A DNA stretch of 64,000 nt from NCBI RefSeq assembly GCF_000445995.2, contig NC_022080.4, positions 558,001 through 622,000 on the forward strand. Reading direction: 5' to 3'. Below the pieces are notes generated by a model. It worked only from the letters and a program-made list of their open reading frames with translations, did not search any database and had not been told where the DNA came from. A program made the position numbers and the translations under genes. Origin of the DNA: Geobacillus genomosp. 3 (GTDB taxonomy: Bacteria > Bacillota > Bacilli > Bacillales > Anoxybacillaceae). Below, in pieces: positions 1 through 9,007 of this stretch. The stretch's first letter is position 1, and the number at the start of each line of letters is the position of its first letter.

Positions 1-893
1 AACAGTGGGCCGAACTCACTGTCGATATAAGTTGGCAGTGTGCGGATGATCGTTTCGATACTATCAAGCACGACGATGCGCTTTGGAGACGGCAGGCAAT
101 CAAGCCAATCCGCAAATGGCCGAATATCGGCCCCAGCGCGGACGTTGGCCACCCACGTTCCCGCGTGCCCGATCCGCACGGCCCGCACTTGTTCGATCCA
201 ACGGCCGGTTTCATCTTTTTGCAATAAAACGCGAAGATCAAACGGTTCGTTCGCCGGAGTGGACAGTGAAAGAAGCGGCTGCAGCGCGTAGCCGTCGCGG
301 CGGTTCAACGAGGTGACAAGCTGATCCAGTTCTCTCCGGCGGGTGATGACCGCCCGTTCTTTGCCGCTCCCGTCTTGGACGGATAACGTTTTCCCTTTTT
401 TTTGGATAACGTAAATACCGCGTCCGGCGGAACCGTGCACCGGCTTGGCAATGACGGCCTGTTCGCGACGGAGAAGCTCGAGCATGTCATCAGCGCGTTC
501 GAGACGGACGGTCGGCGGCACATACGCCGACAGAAGCGGATGGGCCGAAAGCGATTCGTACACCTCCCACTTGTTGGGCAGGCCATAGCCTAAAAAGACC
601 AAGTCAGGCCGCTGCTTTAGCCAACGCATTATCGGTTTCGCTTTTTTCGAACGATCGTCATGGCCGTAAAAGCAACGGTCGTATAAAAACGGTGGAATGG
701 GAAAGACGGCATCCGCCCATTCGTTCGTCTCTTCCTGAAAGACAAAGCCGTGAACGTGTTCCGTCTGTGGGTCAATATTCAGCGGCGAAAAACGGCAAAC
801 CGAAATGCCGTAGCGCCCGGCGCGTTTAGCCACTTCGGTGCAATAGCCGCGGTCTTGCTGTTCGTCAAGGGTGACAAAACCGAGTGAAATCAA
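1..893 (-). CDS. yheD: YheC/YheD-family ATP-grasp protein (YheD), 3'-truncated by window edge
   Basis: The minus strand is open from position 893 to the window edge, so the C-terminus is missing. The start is taken as TTG at 893 because it follows the upstream gene's stop codon by a few bases and the AAAGGGAG at that gene's end is a well-spaced ribosome binding site. The product reads as a YheC/D-type ATP-grasp enzyme: AKPVHGSAGRGIY resembles the ATP-grasp nucleotide loop, and a later FDLRVLLQKD segment matches the family core. B. subtilis YheD is spore-coat associated; the reaction is unknown. It forms a two-gene unit with the homologous gene at 900-1976, so the pair probably arose by duplication. 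Confidence 0.85.
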   Translation of the reverse strand, partial: MISLGFVTLDEQQDRGYCTEVAKRAGRYGISVCRFSPLNIDPQTEHVHGFVFQEETNEWADAVFPIPPFLYDRCFYGHDDRSKKAKPIMRWLKQRPDLVFLGYGLPNKWEVYESLSAHPLLSAYVPPTVRLERADDMLELLRREQAVIAKPVHGSAGRGIYVIQKKGKTLSVQDGSGKERAVITRRRELDQLVTSLNRRDGYALQPLLSLSTPANEPFDLRVLLQKDETGRWIEQVRAVRIGHAGTWVANVRAGADIRPFADWLDCLPSPKRIVVLDSIETIIRTLPTYIDSEFGPL

Positions 894-899
894 CGTCGT

Positions 900-1976
900 T
901 CACTCCCTTTCCTCCATCAATGCTAAACAATAGTCCATAACTGCTTTCGCCGACGGACGAACGGATTGTGGAGAGGCTGTCGGTTCCGTCTGTTTCGACG
1001 GTTTTGTGTTCACTTCAATGATCCAAGGATGGTCATGGACATCAATCGCGAGATCGATCCCCAACTCCCCATACAGCCCTTCCGCTTCAAGCGTCAGCAC
1101 GGCCGCCGCTTCCAACGCAATTTCTTTGAGAAGCTGTTTTTTCTGGAAAGCGTCTGATGCTGTGTACCATTCTCGCAATACGGGATTGACCGCCATCAGT
1201 TCCCCGCCCCGAGCGAGATTGGCGACAAACTGATGGGGCGGCGCCACACGGGCGACCGCTGAGGTAACACGCCAATCATTGTTGCGAACGCGATGGCAAA
1301 GAAGCCGGAAATCGACCGGGCGGCCGTCAAATGTGCGGAGATCAAGCCCTTGTTGAATGATCATTGTCGTCTTCGTTCGTTGCCGCAAAGCGGAAACTAC
1401 ATGGTCTATCGAGCTGTATATGGCTGTCGAAGCGGAAGTGGAGTGGCGAAGACAAATTCCGCCATCCAAACGTTCAAGGCAGAAAATCCCTCGCCCTTGG
1501 CTGCCGTGGATCGGTTTGAGAAAGACGGATGGGAAGGCGGCCAAAAAGGCTTCAAGCGTGTGTTCGTTGTTCCATAATGCCGTTTTGGGCAAATAGGGAT
1601 GCAAGTACTCGTGCCGCTCGAAATAGCGATGCACTTCCCATTTATGCAAAAAACGGCGATTGAATATCGTTCCCCCTTCCTCGGCAAGCCGGGTGAGCAG
1701 CCCGGTGAACAAAGGAGTATATTCCGATTGGCGCGAGTGGAGCCGGTTGTAGATGACATCAGCCGGAGGAACATCTCGTTTCCTCCACTCACCGCCAACC
1801 CATTGATAGCCTATGTGCTGCAAATAAAGCGACGGCGATGTGACGTAAACAAAGAGGCCGCGCTCTTCCCCGTATTGCGCCAGTTCCTCGCAAAAACGAT
1901 GGATGGAGCCAAAATATGTTTGTTCACTTGTTTCCTTCATTTCCGTCAGCACGGCAACGGTTCGTTGTTCGTTCAT
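900..1976 (-). CDS. yheC: YheC/YheD-family ATP-grasp protein (YheC)
   Basis: A 358-residue protein of the YheC/D family. A glycine-rich ATP loop (LKPIHGSQGRGIF, residues about 152-164) and a late ELGIDLAIDVHDHPWIIEVN stretch, with the acidic/Asn metal-binding pattern of ATP-grasp enzymes, are visible. B. subtilis YheC and YheD are associated with the spore coat; substrate unknown. It reads away from yheB, and its last codons carry the ribosome binding site of yheD, so the two are translationally linked. Function beyond ATP-grasp ligase is inference. Confidence 0.85.
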   Translation of the reverse strand: MNEQRTVAVLTEMKETSEQTYFGSIHRFCEELAQYGEERGLFVYVTSPSLYLQHIGYQWVGGEWRKRDVPPADVIYNRLHSRQSEYTPLFTGLLTRLAEEGGTIFNRRFLHKWEVHRYFERHEYLHPYLPKTALWNNEHTLEAFLAAFPSVFLKPIHGSQGRGIFCLERLDGGICLRHSTSASTAIYSSIDHVVSALRQRTKTTMIIQQGLDLRTFDGRPVDFRLLCHRVRNNDWRVTSAVARVAPPHQFVANLARGGELMAVNPVLREWYTASDAFQKKQLLKEIALEAAAVLTLEAEGLYGELGIDLAIDVHDHPWIIEVNTKPSKQTEPTASPQSVRPSAKAVMDYCLALMEERE

Positions 1977-1989
1977 CGCAGTCCCTCAT

Positions 1990-2018
1990 TTGCGCATTCG
2001 TCAGGCAAGGTCTATAAT
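1990..2018 (+). promoter_or_regulatory. Candidate SigA promoter for yheB
   Basis: TTGCGC at 1990-1995 and a perfect TATAAT at 2013-2018 are separated by 17 bases in the 122-base divergent gap between yheC and yheB. The start of yheB lies about 80 bases downstream. Confidence 0.6.
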
Positions 2019-2098
2019 GAAAAATTAGGCAAACGTTTATACCGTATCGTATGATGAGGGCTGCTGTTTGGTGACAGCGGCACGGACGGAAGGGGAAG

Positions 2099-3235
2099 AT
2101 GATGGACACGTTCGTTTATTTGTTGTTTATGATCGCGGTCGGGGCGCTAATCGGTGGAGTGACGAACTTTATCGCGATCGTCATGTTGTTTCGCCCGTAT
2201 GAGCCGATATACATATTTGGAAAACAGCTGCCGTTCACCCCTGGCTTGATCCCAAAACGGAGGCGGGAACTCGCGGAACAGCTCGGGAAAACAGTCGTTG
2301 AGCATTTAGTGACACCGGAAGGGCTGCGTCGGAAGCTAACGGATCATGACTTTGCTGTAGGAATGGCTGACTGGGGACGTGAATGGTTGAAACGATGGCT
2401 TTCGCGCCAAGAAACACCAGCACAGCTGCTCGAGCGCCTCGGCGTCCATTCGCCTGATGAACGGCTTAGCGAGTTGGCGGCTAAGGAGATCGAGCAGGTG
2501 TATGAACGATGGGGCGAAACGTGGCGTCTGCGGCCCATTCGCGATCTATTGCCGCCGGAACTGAAGCAAACGATGGAGGCGCGCGTTGAAGCCTTGGCCG
2601 GCTACCTGGCCGATCGGGTGCTCGATTATTTCAGCAGTGAAGAAGGAAAACAACAGCTGGCCGGCATGATCCACCGCTTTTTCCAGGAGAGAGGGATGGT
2701 CGGGGGCATGTTGCAAATGTTGCTCGGCAATGTCAATTTCGTCGATAAAGTGCAATCGGAGCTCAGCAAATTTTTGCGCCATGCCGGTACGAGAGCGATG
2801 CTCGCCCGCCTTCTTTGGGCGGAATGGAACAAATGGATCAGCTATCCGCTGGCCGCTGTTGAAGAGATGATCGGTCGCCGGCGCATTCGTGAGGCGGTGA
2901 GTGCCGCCGCCCGCAGTCTTGTGCGAAACAACGGCTGGCTGCACCGCCCCATCGCCGTGCTGATCGCTCCGTATGAACAAAAACTGTTCGACCGTCTCGT
3001 TCCGCAAGCGGTGGGCGCAGCGGTTCGCGTGCTTGGGGACAAAATGGAGGGGATCGTGGCGCAGCTCGGATTGGCGGACATTGTCCGCGATCAAGTTGAA
3101 TCGTTTTCGCTAAGGCGATTAGAGGCGATCATTTTGTCGATCGCTCGCCGTGAGTTGAAAATGATCACGTATTTGGGCGCTTTTCTTGGCGGGATGATCG
3201 GCGCTGTTCAAGGCGTCATCGGCTTATGGCTGTAG
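2099..3235 (+). CDS. yheB: YheB, DUF445 membrane-associated protein
   Basis: A 378-residue DUF445-family protein. The N-terminus is a hydrophobic segment ([21 protein letters not shown] region) followed by the family-typical [22 protein letters not shown] pattern, where the short aromatic/proline motif precedes a long helical middle; a second hydrophobic segment ends the protein ([18 protein letters not shown]). The topology suggests a protein anchored in the membrane at both ends with a large soluble helical part. Ribosome binding site GGAAGGGGAAG precedes tandem ATGs at 2099 and 2102. It heads the yheB-yheA pair. Function unknown. Confidence 0.9.
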   Translation: MMDTFVYLLFMIAVGALIGGVTNFIAIVMLFRPYEPIYIFGKQLPFTPGLIPKRRRELAEQLGKTVVEHLVTPEGLRRKLTDHDFAVGMADWGREWLKRWLSRQETPAQLLERLGVHSPDERLSELAAKEIEQVYERWGETWRLRPIRDLLPPELKQTMEARVEALAGYLADRVLDYFSSEEGKQQLAGMIHRFFQERGMVGGMLQMLLGNVNFVDKVQSELSKFLRHAGTRAMLARLLWAEWNKWISYPLAAVEEMIGRRRIREAVSAAARSLVRNNGWLHRPIAVLIAPYEQKLFDRLVPQAVGAAVRVLGDKMEGIVAQLGLADIVRDQVESFSLRRLEAIILSIARRELKMITYLGAFLGGMIGAVQGVIGLWL

Positions 3236-3307
3236 CCGGAGGCATATCGCCGCCCGCCGGCGCATACGTTAGAACGTGAACGATATTAATGTAGGAGGCT
3301 CCTGTTT

Positions 3308-3667
3308 ATGTCTGAATCTCTTCACGCACTCGCCAGACAACTTGAGCAGGCGATCCGGGCAAGCCAGCCGTTCCAACAACTGAAACAGGCATATGAAGAT
3401 GTCCGCCGCGATGAAACCGCCTATCGGGTGTTTGTCAGCTTCCGCGACATTCAACTCCGGCTTCACGAAAAACAAATGAGCGGGGCTGCCATTTTGCCGG
3501 ATGAAATCGAGCAGGCGCAAAAGGCGATGGCACTTGCCCAACAAAACACCAAACTAGCCCGTCTGATGGCGCTTGAACAACAAATGAGCATGACGATCGC
3601 CGAAGTCCAACAAATCGCCATGAAACCGCTCGAAGAGTTGCACCGCTCGCTGATGGGGGAAAAATAA
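3308..3667 (+). CDS. yheA: YheA, YlbF/YmcA-family small helical protein
   Basis: A 119-residue, almost wholly helical, charged protein of the UPF0342/YlbF-YmcA type. In B. subtilis the relatives YlbF and YmcA act in an RNA-processing and competence/biofilm/sporulation complex; YheA itself is not well characterised. TAGGAGGCTCCTG gives the ribosome binding site, which sits inside an 11-base palindrome. A strong terminator follows immediately, so yheB-yheA is probably the whole transcription unit. Confidence 0.85.
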   Translation: MSESLHALARQLEQAIRASQPFQQLKQAYEDVRRDETAYRVFVSFRDIQLRLHEKQMSGAAILPDEIEQAQKAMALAQQNTKLARLMALEQQMSMTIAEVQQIAMKPLEELHRSLMGEK

Positions 3668-3672
3668 GGGGA

Positions 3673-3699
3673 GAACACCCGGTCGGGTGTTCTTTTTTT
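3673..3699 (+). terminator. Rho-independent terminator after yheA
   Basis: GAACACCC and GGGTGTTC form the arms at 3673-3692, followed by a run of seven T. Confidence 0.9.
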
Positions 3700-3815
3700 G
3701 TCCGTTCCGTCATAGTCATGAAAATGAAAAGAAATGCAAAGCTGCCAACGAACAAAAGAGCGGCGTGATGATCCGCTGATGGAAAAAGCGGGATGGACAA
3801 AAGGGGGAGACAGCC

Positions 3816-4679
3816 GTGTATAAGCTCTTAGCACTTAACATTGACGGAACGATTTTGAAAAATAACGGCCGCCTGCCGCGTGAAACGAAGGAGGCCGTCA
3901 ACTATGTAAAGCGAAAAGGGGTTTACGTCACATTAATGACCAGTCGCAATTTGCTTTCCGCCCGCAAAGTGGCGAAAGCGCTCCGACTCGATGGGATGCT
4001 CATCACCTTTCAAGGGGCGATGGTCGGCAAAACGCTGGATGACAAGCTGTTCCAAATGTTGATTCCCGAGGAACGGACGTTTAATATCGTACAAATTTTG
4101 GAGAACTTTAATTGCAATATTCGGCTCATGCACGAACGGTATTCGCTCGGCAACCGGAAAAAGGTGAAAAAAAACCTCGTCGTGCAAACGGTGCTCTCGT
4201 CAAGCGATCCCTTTTTCTATCCGACCCAATTTGTGGATTCGCTCGGCGATGTGTTGATCGATGAACCGATTGCGGTGCCAAAAATTGATGTCTTTTTTGC
4301 TGGGGATGCGGAACGGGATGAAGCGGCCGCTGTCTTGGCGAAGGCGGTTCCGTCTATCGATATGATTATGCAGCCGGGCGGAAAAATGGAAATTGTCCCG
4401 CAAGGCGTATCGAAGCTCGCCGGGCTGCGCCGGCTCGCTCAACATATCGGCGTATCGCTGAGAGAAACAGTAGTGATCGGTGACGGCGTTGATGATTTAC
4501 CAGCGATTGAAGCGGCCGGGCTTGGTGTTGCCATGGGCAATGCGCCGCTTGAAGTAAAGCGGGTAGCCGACTGGGTGACCCGTACGAACGAGCAACTCGG
4601 CGTCGCCTACATGGTGAAAGAACATTTCCGCAAACAACAACGAATCGAGTTTTTGCAAAAACTCAAAACGCAACAGTAA
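3816..4679 (+). CDS. yhaX: YhaX, HAD-fold Cof-type protein lacking the nucleophilic Asp
   Basis: A 287-residue Cof-type HAD protein matching B. subtilis YhaX in length and context (next to hemZ). Motif I, normally DxDGT with the first Asp as nucleophile, reads NIDGT here (Asn8, Asp10). Motif IV is intact enough to read as GDGVDDLPAIEAAGLGVAMGNA, and a cap domain lies between. The start is GTG at 3816 with AAGGGGGAGA six bases upstream. From memory, B. subtilis YhaX also has Asn at this place, so the change looks fixed rather than a sequencing error. It may be a non-catalytic relative or a binding protein. Confidence 0.85.
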   Translation: MYKLLALNIDGTILKNNGRLPRETKEAVNYVKRKGVYVTLMTSRNLLSARKVAKALRLDGMLITFQGAMVGKTLDDKLFQMLIPEERTFNIVQILENFNCNIRLMHERYSLGNRKKVKKNLVVQTVLSSSDPFFYPTQFVDSLGDVLIDEPIAVPKIDVFFAGDAERDEAAAVLAKAVPSIDMIMQPGGKMEIVPQGVSKLAGLRRLAQHIGVSLRETVVIGDGVDDLPAIEAAGLGVAMGNAPLEVKRVADWVTRTNEQLGVAYMVKEHFRKQQRIEFLQKLKTQQ

Positions 4680-4692
4680 ACGGTGGGGAAGA

Positions 4693-4717
4693 GGGGGTTC
4701 GCAGAGACCCCCTTTTT
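4693..4717 (+). terminator. Terminator after yhaX
   Basis: GGGGGT (4693-4698) pairs with ACCCCC (4707-4712) around an 8-base loop and is followed by five T. Confidence 0.8.
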
Positions 4718-4853
4718 CATTTTCCCCACCAGCCGGAAACGGTATATAACGCCGGTTAAACGAAAATGGTCTTTCGGACAGCCCCCTTATTATATGGCTC
4801 GGCTTGAAGCGGCGTCCTTCCATCAGGGCGGCGAGGAAGGTGCATTCTTCCGC

Positions 4854-4883
4854 TTGACGGGGGAAACAGCAGTTCTGTACACT
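4854..4883 (+). promoter_or_regulatory. Candidate SigA promoter for hemZ
   Basis: TTGACG at 4854-4859 and TACACT at 4878-4883, spacer 18. It lies between the yhaX terminator and the hemZ start. Confidence 0.55.
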
Positions 4884-4913
4884 GAAAGAAGTTTGACAGA
4901 AAAGGTGATGAAC

Positions 4914-6413
4914 GTGCGGATTGAAATTCAAGGACTGCCAAATCCGGAGCGGTTTCAACGTCCGCTTGAAGTGATGACCGAGCTGTTTTTCGAAGCGCCG
5001 GAGCTGTCGTTTGCGCCGCTTCCTGAGGCTGATGTGGCCGTCTCGTTTGTCATCAGCGGAAACGGGCGCATTGCTGTTTTCGGAACGCTTGTTGACAAGG
5101 CGTCCGGGCGCACCGAGGAAGCCGGGCATGAGCGAAGGGTGCCGGCGGACGCGGATGGGAAAGCGCAGGAAAAGCAGCTCAAAAACGCAGTCTTCCATGT
5201 GTATTTAACGTTGCTTGAGAACTATACCGACCTGGTCCAGCCTTGGGGCATTTTAACCGGCGTCCGTCCGGTGAAGCTGTTCCATCAGCTGTTGCGCTCG
5301 GGGCTCTCGAAAGAAGAGGCGCATCGGAAGCTGGCCGAGGAGTACTTGGTGACTAAGGAGAAAATCGAACTGATGCAGGCGATCGTCGACCGCCAGCTCA
5401 CGGTCGTGCCCGATTTATACGATTTGGCCCATGAAGTGAGCGTTTATATCGGCATTCCGTTTTGCCCGACAAAGTGCGCGTATTGTACGTTTCCGGCGTA
5501 CGCCATTAACGGCCGCCAAGGGTCGGTCGACGCCTTTTTGGCCGGGCTCCATTATGAAATGGAAGCGGTCGGCCGCTTTTTGCGCGAACGCGGCATTCGC
5601 ATTACGACGATCTACTATGGCGGCGGAACGCCGACGAGCATTACGGCTGACGAGATGGACCGTTTATACGCTCATATGTACGACGTCTTTCCGGATGTTG
5701 ACCGCGTCCGTGAAATCACGGTCGAGGCCGGCCGGCCGGATACGATTACGCCGGAAAAGCTTGAGGTGCTGAAAAAATGGAAAATCGATCGGATCAGCAT
5801 TAACCCGCAGTCGTACATTCAAGAAACGTTAAAGGCGATCGGCCGCCATCATACGGTTGAAGAGACGGTCAACAAGTTTCAGTTGGCGCGGCAAATGGGC
5901 ATGAACAACATCAACATGGATTTAATTATCGGTCTGCCGGGTGAAGGGCTGCCGGAGTTTACGTATACACTCGAACAGACGGAACGGCTCATGCCGGAAT
6001 CGCTCACCGTTCATACGCTGTCGTTCAAGCGGGCGTCCGAGATGACGAAAAACAAACAAAAGTACAAAGTCGCCGGCCGTGAAGAAATACAGGCGATGAT
6101 GAAGGCGGCTCAAGGGTGGACAAACGAGCGCGGGTATGTCCCGTATTACTTGTATCGGCAAAAAAATATTCTCGGCAACCTCGAAAACGTCGGTTACGCC
6201 TTGCCGGGGCACGAGAGCATTTACAATATCATGATCATGGAAGAACAGCAGTCGATCATCGGGCTCGGCTGTGGGGCGTCAAGCAAATTCGTCGATCCAA
6301 AAACACGGAAAATCACCCGTCAAGCGAATCCGAAAGAGCCGAAAGTGTACAACGAGCATTTCGCCGAATATACGGAAGAAAAGATCAATCTGTTAAAGGG
6401 AATATTTGGATAA
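4914..6413 (+). CDS. hemZ: HemZ, radical-SAM coproporphyrinogen III oxidase-like protein
   Basis: Radical-SAM protein of the oxygen-independent coproporphyrinogen oxidase group, about 499 residues. The iron-sulfur cluster motif CPTKCAYCTF (CxxxCxxC), the YYGGGTPT segment and EAGRPDTI are all present. The open frame extends upstream to 4683, but that extension overlaps the yhaX terminator and the promoter. AAGGTG at 4902-4907 is best spaced for GTG at 4914, which gives the same N-terminus as B. subtilis HemZ; ATG at 4908 is the alternative. HemZ is linked in B. subtilis to heme synthesis without oxygen, though some HemN-like proteins instead handle heme. Confidence 0.92.
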   Translation: MRIEIQGLPNPERFQRPLEVMTELFFEAPELSFAPLPEADVAVSFVISGNGRIAVFGTLVDKASGRTEEAGHERRVPADADGKAQEKQLKNAVFHVYLTLLENYTDLVQPWGILTGVRPVKLFHQLLRSGLSKEEAHRKLAEEYLVTKEKIELMQAIVDRQLTVVPDLYDLAHEVSVYIGIPFCPTKCAYCTFPAYAINGRQGSVDAFLAGLHYEMEAVGRFLRERGIRITTIYYGGGTPTSITADEMDRLYAHMYDVFPDVDRVREITVEAGRPDTITPEKLEVLKKWKIDRISINPQSYIQETLKAIGRHHTVEETVNKFQLARQMGMNNINMDLIIGLPGEGLPEFTYTLEQTERLMPESLTVHTLSFKRASEMTKNKQKYKVAGREEIQAMMKAAQGWTNERGYVPYYLYRQKNILGNLENVGYALPGHESIYNIMIMEEQQSIIGLGCGASSKFVDPKTRKITRQANPKEPKVYNEHFAEYTEEKINLLKGIFG

Positions 6414-6420
6414 ACAACAA

Positions 6421-6448
6421 CACCCCGGGAACTCCCCCGGGGTGTTTT
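6421..6448. terminator. Shared terminator of convergent hemZ and the 61-residue gene
   Basis: CACCCCGGG (6421-6429) pairs with CCCGGGGTG (6436-6444), followed by TTTT on the plus strand. It sits at the ends of two converging genes and may serve both; the minus-strand U-run is weak. Confidence 0.75.
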
Positions 6449-6632
6449 AGCGGTGAAATAAAATGAGCTTGCCGCCGGCGTTGACGCAGCGGTGTGTTTT
6501 GTCCCAACAGCCGCGCTCGCGCAGCTTTTGTTCACCGATTTTTTTCGCTTCTTCATCATTCGCGGCTTCAAATGTCTCATCAAGCAATTTTTCCCCGTCG
6601 CGTTCAAAGGCGGTCAACGTATACGTTGGCAT
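6447..6632 (-). CDS. Small conserved-looking hypothetical protein (YhzC-like)
   Basis: A 61-residue protein with a beta-rich start (MPTYTLTAFERDGEKLLDE), a charged helix and a CW/HRC pair of cysteines (about 43 and 49). An upstream ATG at 6665 exists, but AAAGGGGATGA lies correctly before ATG at 6632. It may correspond to B. subtilis YhzC, which I recall only vaguely. No function can be read from it. It converges on hemZ and the two share a terminator hairpin. Confidence 0.7.
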   Translation of the reverse strand: MPTYTLTAFERDGEKLLDETFEAANDEEAKKIGEQKLRERGCWDKTHRCVNAGGKLILFHR

Positions 6633-6776
6633 GTTGTCATCCCCTTTCAATGAATCACCGCTCATTTTTTTATTGGCGATTGGAGGGGCGGATTCCTGCT
6701 TACAGGTGAAACTTTTTTTTCAATAATGCGTTTTATAATATGCATGGAAAATTTATTTTTCATTGGGGGAATATGG

Positions 6777-7676
6777 ATGAGTGTGGAGATCATCGGGGTG
6801 ACGAAACGGTTTGGTCAAGCGACTGCTGTCGATGGACTGACGTTGACTGTTCCGGAAGGGGAAATGTTTGGTCTGCTCGGCGCAAACGGGGCGGGAAAGA
6901 CGACGACTTTTCGCATGATTTTAGGTCTTTTGCTTCCAACGGAAGGAGTGATCCGTTGGTGCGGGGAGCCGATTGATTACTCCAAAAGTCATTTGATTGG
7001 CTATTTGCCGGAAGAGCGCGGATTGTATCCGAAGCTGAAAGTGAAAGAGCAGCTTCTGTATTTAGGGCGTTTGCGTGGAATGAAAAAGACAGATCTCCTC
7101 TCAGAAATCGACCGATGGCTAGAACGCTTCCATATTCGTGATTATGCCAATAGACGGGTCGAAGAGTTGTCAAAAGGCAACCAACAAAAAGTCCAGTTTA
7201 TCGCTGCCGTGCTTCACCGACCAAAGCTAGTCATCTTGGATGAGCCGTTTAGTGGCCTTGATCCGGTGAACGTCGAACTGTTGAAAGAGGCGGTGCTGGA
7301 TTTAAAACAGGGCGGTGCGACGATCATTTTCTCGAGCCATCGCATGGAACATGTAGAAGAGCTGTGTGAACATGTTTGCATTTTGCACCGGGGACAGGCC
7401 GTGGTGTCTGGGATGCTCCGTGAGTTGAAACGTTCGTTCGGAAAACAAATCCTCGTCATTCAAGGGGAGGGGCCGTTGGAAGAATTGGCGCCATTTCCTG
7501 GCGTTTTGCAGTGGAAACGGACGGTGGAAGGAGTGCGGCTGCAGATCGCCAATGAGGAAATAGCGCAAGCGATCCTCAGCCATATCACTGGGAAGGTGAA
7601 GGTGCGTCTATTTGCCTTGGAGGAACCATCTTTGAATGATATTTTTATTGAAAAAGTGGGGGCGGCATATGAATAA
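6777..7676 (+). CDS. yhaQ: YhaQ, ABC exporter ATP-binding subunit
   Basis: A 299-residue ABC ATPase. Walker A GANGAGKT (residues 35-42), signature LSKGNQQKV and Walker B ILDEPFSGLDP are intact, and a C-terminal extension of about 80 residues is typical of the NatA/DrrA-type export ATPases. ATG at 6777 is preceded by GGGGG; upstream in-frame codons extend the frame to 6726 but lack a ribosome binding site. It overlaps yhaP by 8 bases. Together they match the B. subtilis YhaQ-YhaP sodium/drug-efflux-like ABC pair; substrate unknown. Confidence 0.88.
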   Translation: MSVEIIGVTKRFGQATAVDGLTLTVPEGEMFGLLGANGAGKTTTFRMILGLLLPTEGVIRWCGEPIDYSKSHLIGYLPEERGLYPKLKVKEQLLYLGRLRGMKKTDLLSEIDRWLERFHIRDYANRRVEELSKGNQQKVQFIAAVLHRPKLVILDEPFSGLDPVNVELLKEAVLDLKQGGATIIFSSHRMEHVEELCEHVCILHRGQAVVSGMLRELKRSFGKQILVIQGEGPLEELAPFPGVLQWKRTVEGVRLQIANEEIAQAILSHITGKVKVRLFALEEPSLNDIFIEKVGAAYE

Positions 7677-8898
7677 ATTTTTTCTTGTCATGGGCCATAC
7701 ATATGGAACAAAGTTGAAGGCAAAATCATTTCTGGTGACCACTGCCATCACGTGCCTGCTGATTATCGGTTTAGCCAATATTCAATCGATCATTAAGTTT
7801 TTCACTAGCGATGAAAAGGCTCAAGTGGCCGTCATTGACCGCACGGGATCGTTGTATGGCCCGTTAACAAAACAGATAACCGGCGGCGAAGTTGCCTTGA
7901 CCAAAATTACGGACATGGAAAAGGAGGCAAAAGAAGCGGTTAAAGAAGGAGAATGGGACGGTCTGCTTATTTTGTCTGCGGATGAGGGAGGGTTGCCGAG
8001 AGCGGTCTATTATGCCAAGACCATTGTCGACAATCAGACGCCGGAAGAGCTTGCACAAGCGTTAAGCCAGCTGAAAACAGCGCTTTCCGCTGCTAAGCTC
8101 GGCTTAACGAATGAACAAATGGCGGAGCTTTACAAACCGGTTTCGTTCCAAAAGGTGGCGCTTGAAGAAGACGCCAAGACGGAAGAGGAGTTGAATCAAG
8201 CGCGCGTGCTCGTTTACGTCCTTCTTTTCGCGATGTATATGTTTGTCTTGATGTATGGAGGCATGATCGCCACCGAGGTGGCGACGGAAAAATCGTCGCG
8301 GGTGATGGAAATTTTAGTGTCAAGCGTTCCCCCGATCCAACAGCTGTTTGGCAAAATCATCGGTGTTGCCCTTGTCAGCTTGACGCAGTTTTTCATCTTT
8401 TTTGTCGTTGCTTTTGCCGCATTAAAAATGAGCGGGCAAGAAGTGTGGCGCTTGCTCGGATTGGACCATCTCCCAACATCGATATTTGTGTATGCGCTCC
8501 TGTTTTTCTTGCTCGGGTATCTTTTGTATGCGGTGTTGTTTGCCGTGCTCGGCTCGCTTGTCAGCCGGGTTGAAGATGTCCAGCCGCTCATTACGCCGGT
8601 GATCATGATTGTGGCGATCGCGTTCATGATCGCGATGTTTGGATTGAACGCCCCCGATTCGCCGTTTGTGATTGGCGCCTCATTTGTTCCGTTTTTTGCG
8701 CCGCTGCTCATGTTTTTGCGCATCGGCCTTGTGTCCGTGCCTTCTTGGGAAGTGGCGCTCTGCTTTGCGCTGTTGGTGGGGACGATCGCCTTCTTGATTT
8801 ATGTTGGCGCCAAAGTGTATCGGGGCGGGGTGTTGATGTATGGACGGGTGAACATGTTCAAGGATATGAAACAGGCGATTCAGCTGACGAAAAAGTAA
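7669..8898 (+). CDS. yhaP: YhaP, ABC-2-type exporter permease
   Basis: A 409-residue ABC-2 permease. One membrane segment near the N-terminus (about residues 20-37), a large outside loop of about 140 residues, then a cluster of five C-terminal membrane segments is the NatB-like plan; the motif [16 protein letters not shown] before the second segment is typical of this family. ATG at 7669 overlaps the end of yhaQ. A terminator follows directly, so yhaQP is a two-gene unit. Confidence 0.88.
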   Translation: MNKFFLVMGHTYGTKLKAKSFLVTTAITCLLIIGLANIQSIIKFFTSDEKAQVAVIDRTGSLYGPLTKQITGGEVALTKITDMEKEAKEAVKEGEWDGLLILSADEGGLPRAVYYAKTIVDNQTPEELAQALSQLKTALSAAKLGLTNEQMAELYKPVSFQKVALEEDAKTEEELNQARVLVYVLLFAMYMFVLMYGGMIATEVATEKSSRVMEILVSSVPPIQQLFGKIIGVALVSLTQFFIFFVVAFAALKMSGQEVWRLLGLDHLPTSIFVYALLFFLLGYLLYAVLFAVLGSLVSRVEDVQPLITPVIMIVAIAFMIAMFGLNAPDSPFVIGASFVPFFAPLLMFLRIGLVSVPSWEVALCFALLVGTIAFLIYVGAKVYRGGVLMYGRVNMFKDMKQAIQLTKK

Positions 8899-8920
8899 AC
8901 AGATGCGTTGTATGTGCTTT

Positions 8921-8950
8921 CCTTGCCGTTTCGGCAAGGCTTTCTTTTTG
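8921..8950 (+). terminator. Terminator after yhaP
   Basis: CCTTGCCG (8921-8928) and CGGCAAGG (8932-8939) enclose TTT and are followed by CTTTCTTTTT. Confidence 0.9.
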
Positions 8951-8964
8951 CCCACGAGCCGTTA

Positions 8965-8973
8965 TGATATACT
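8965..8973 (+). promoter_or_regulatory. Extended -10 promoter for yhaM
   Basis: TGATATACT, i.e. TG, one base, then TATACT (8968-8973). The -35 region is only T-rich. It lies between the yhaP terminator and yhaM. Confidence 0.55.
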
Positions 8974-9007
8974 AGAGAGTACGTACAGGGAAACGGAGGA
9001 GAACGAA

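Noticed and set aside
4683..4913. Upstream extension of hemZ to 4683
   Set aside because: It covers the yhaX terminator and the hemZ promoter, and family length and the ribosome binding site favour GTG 4914.
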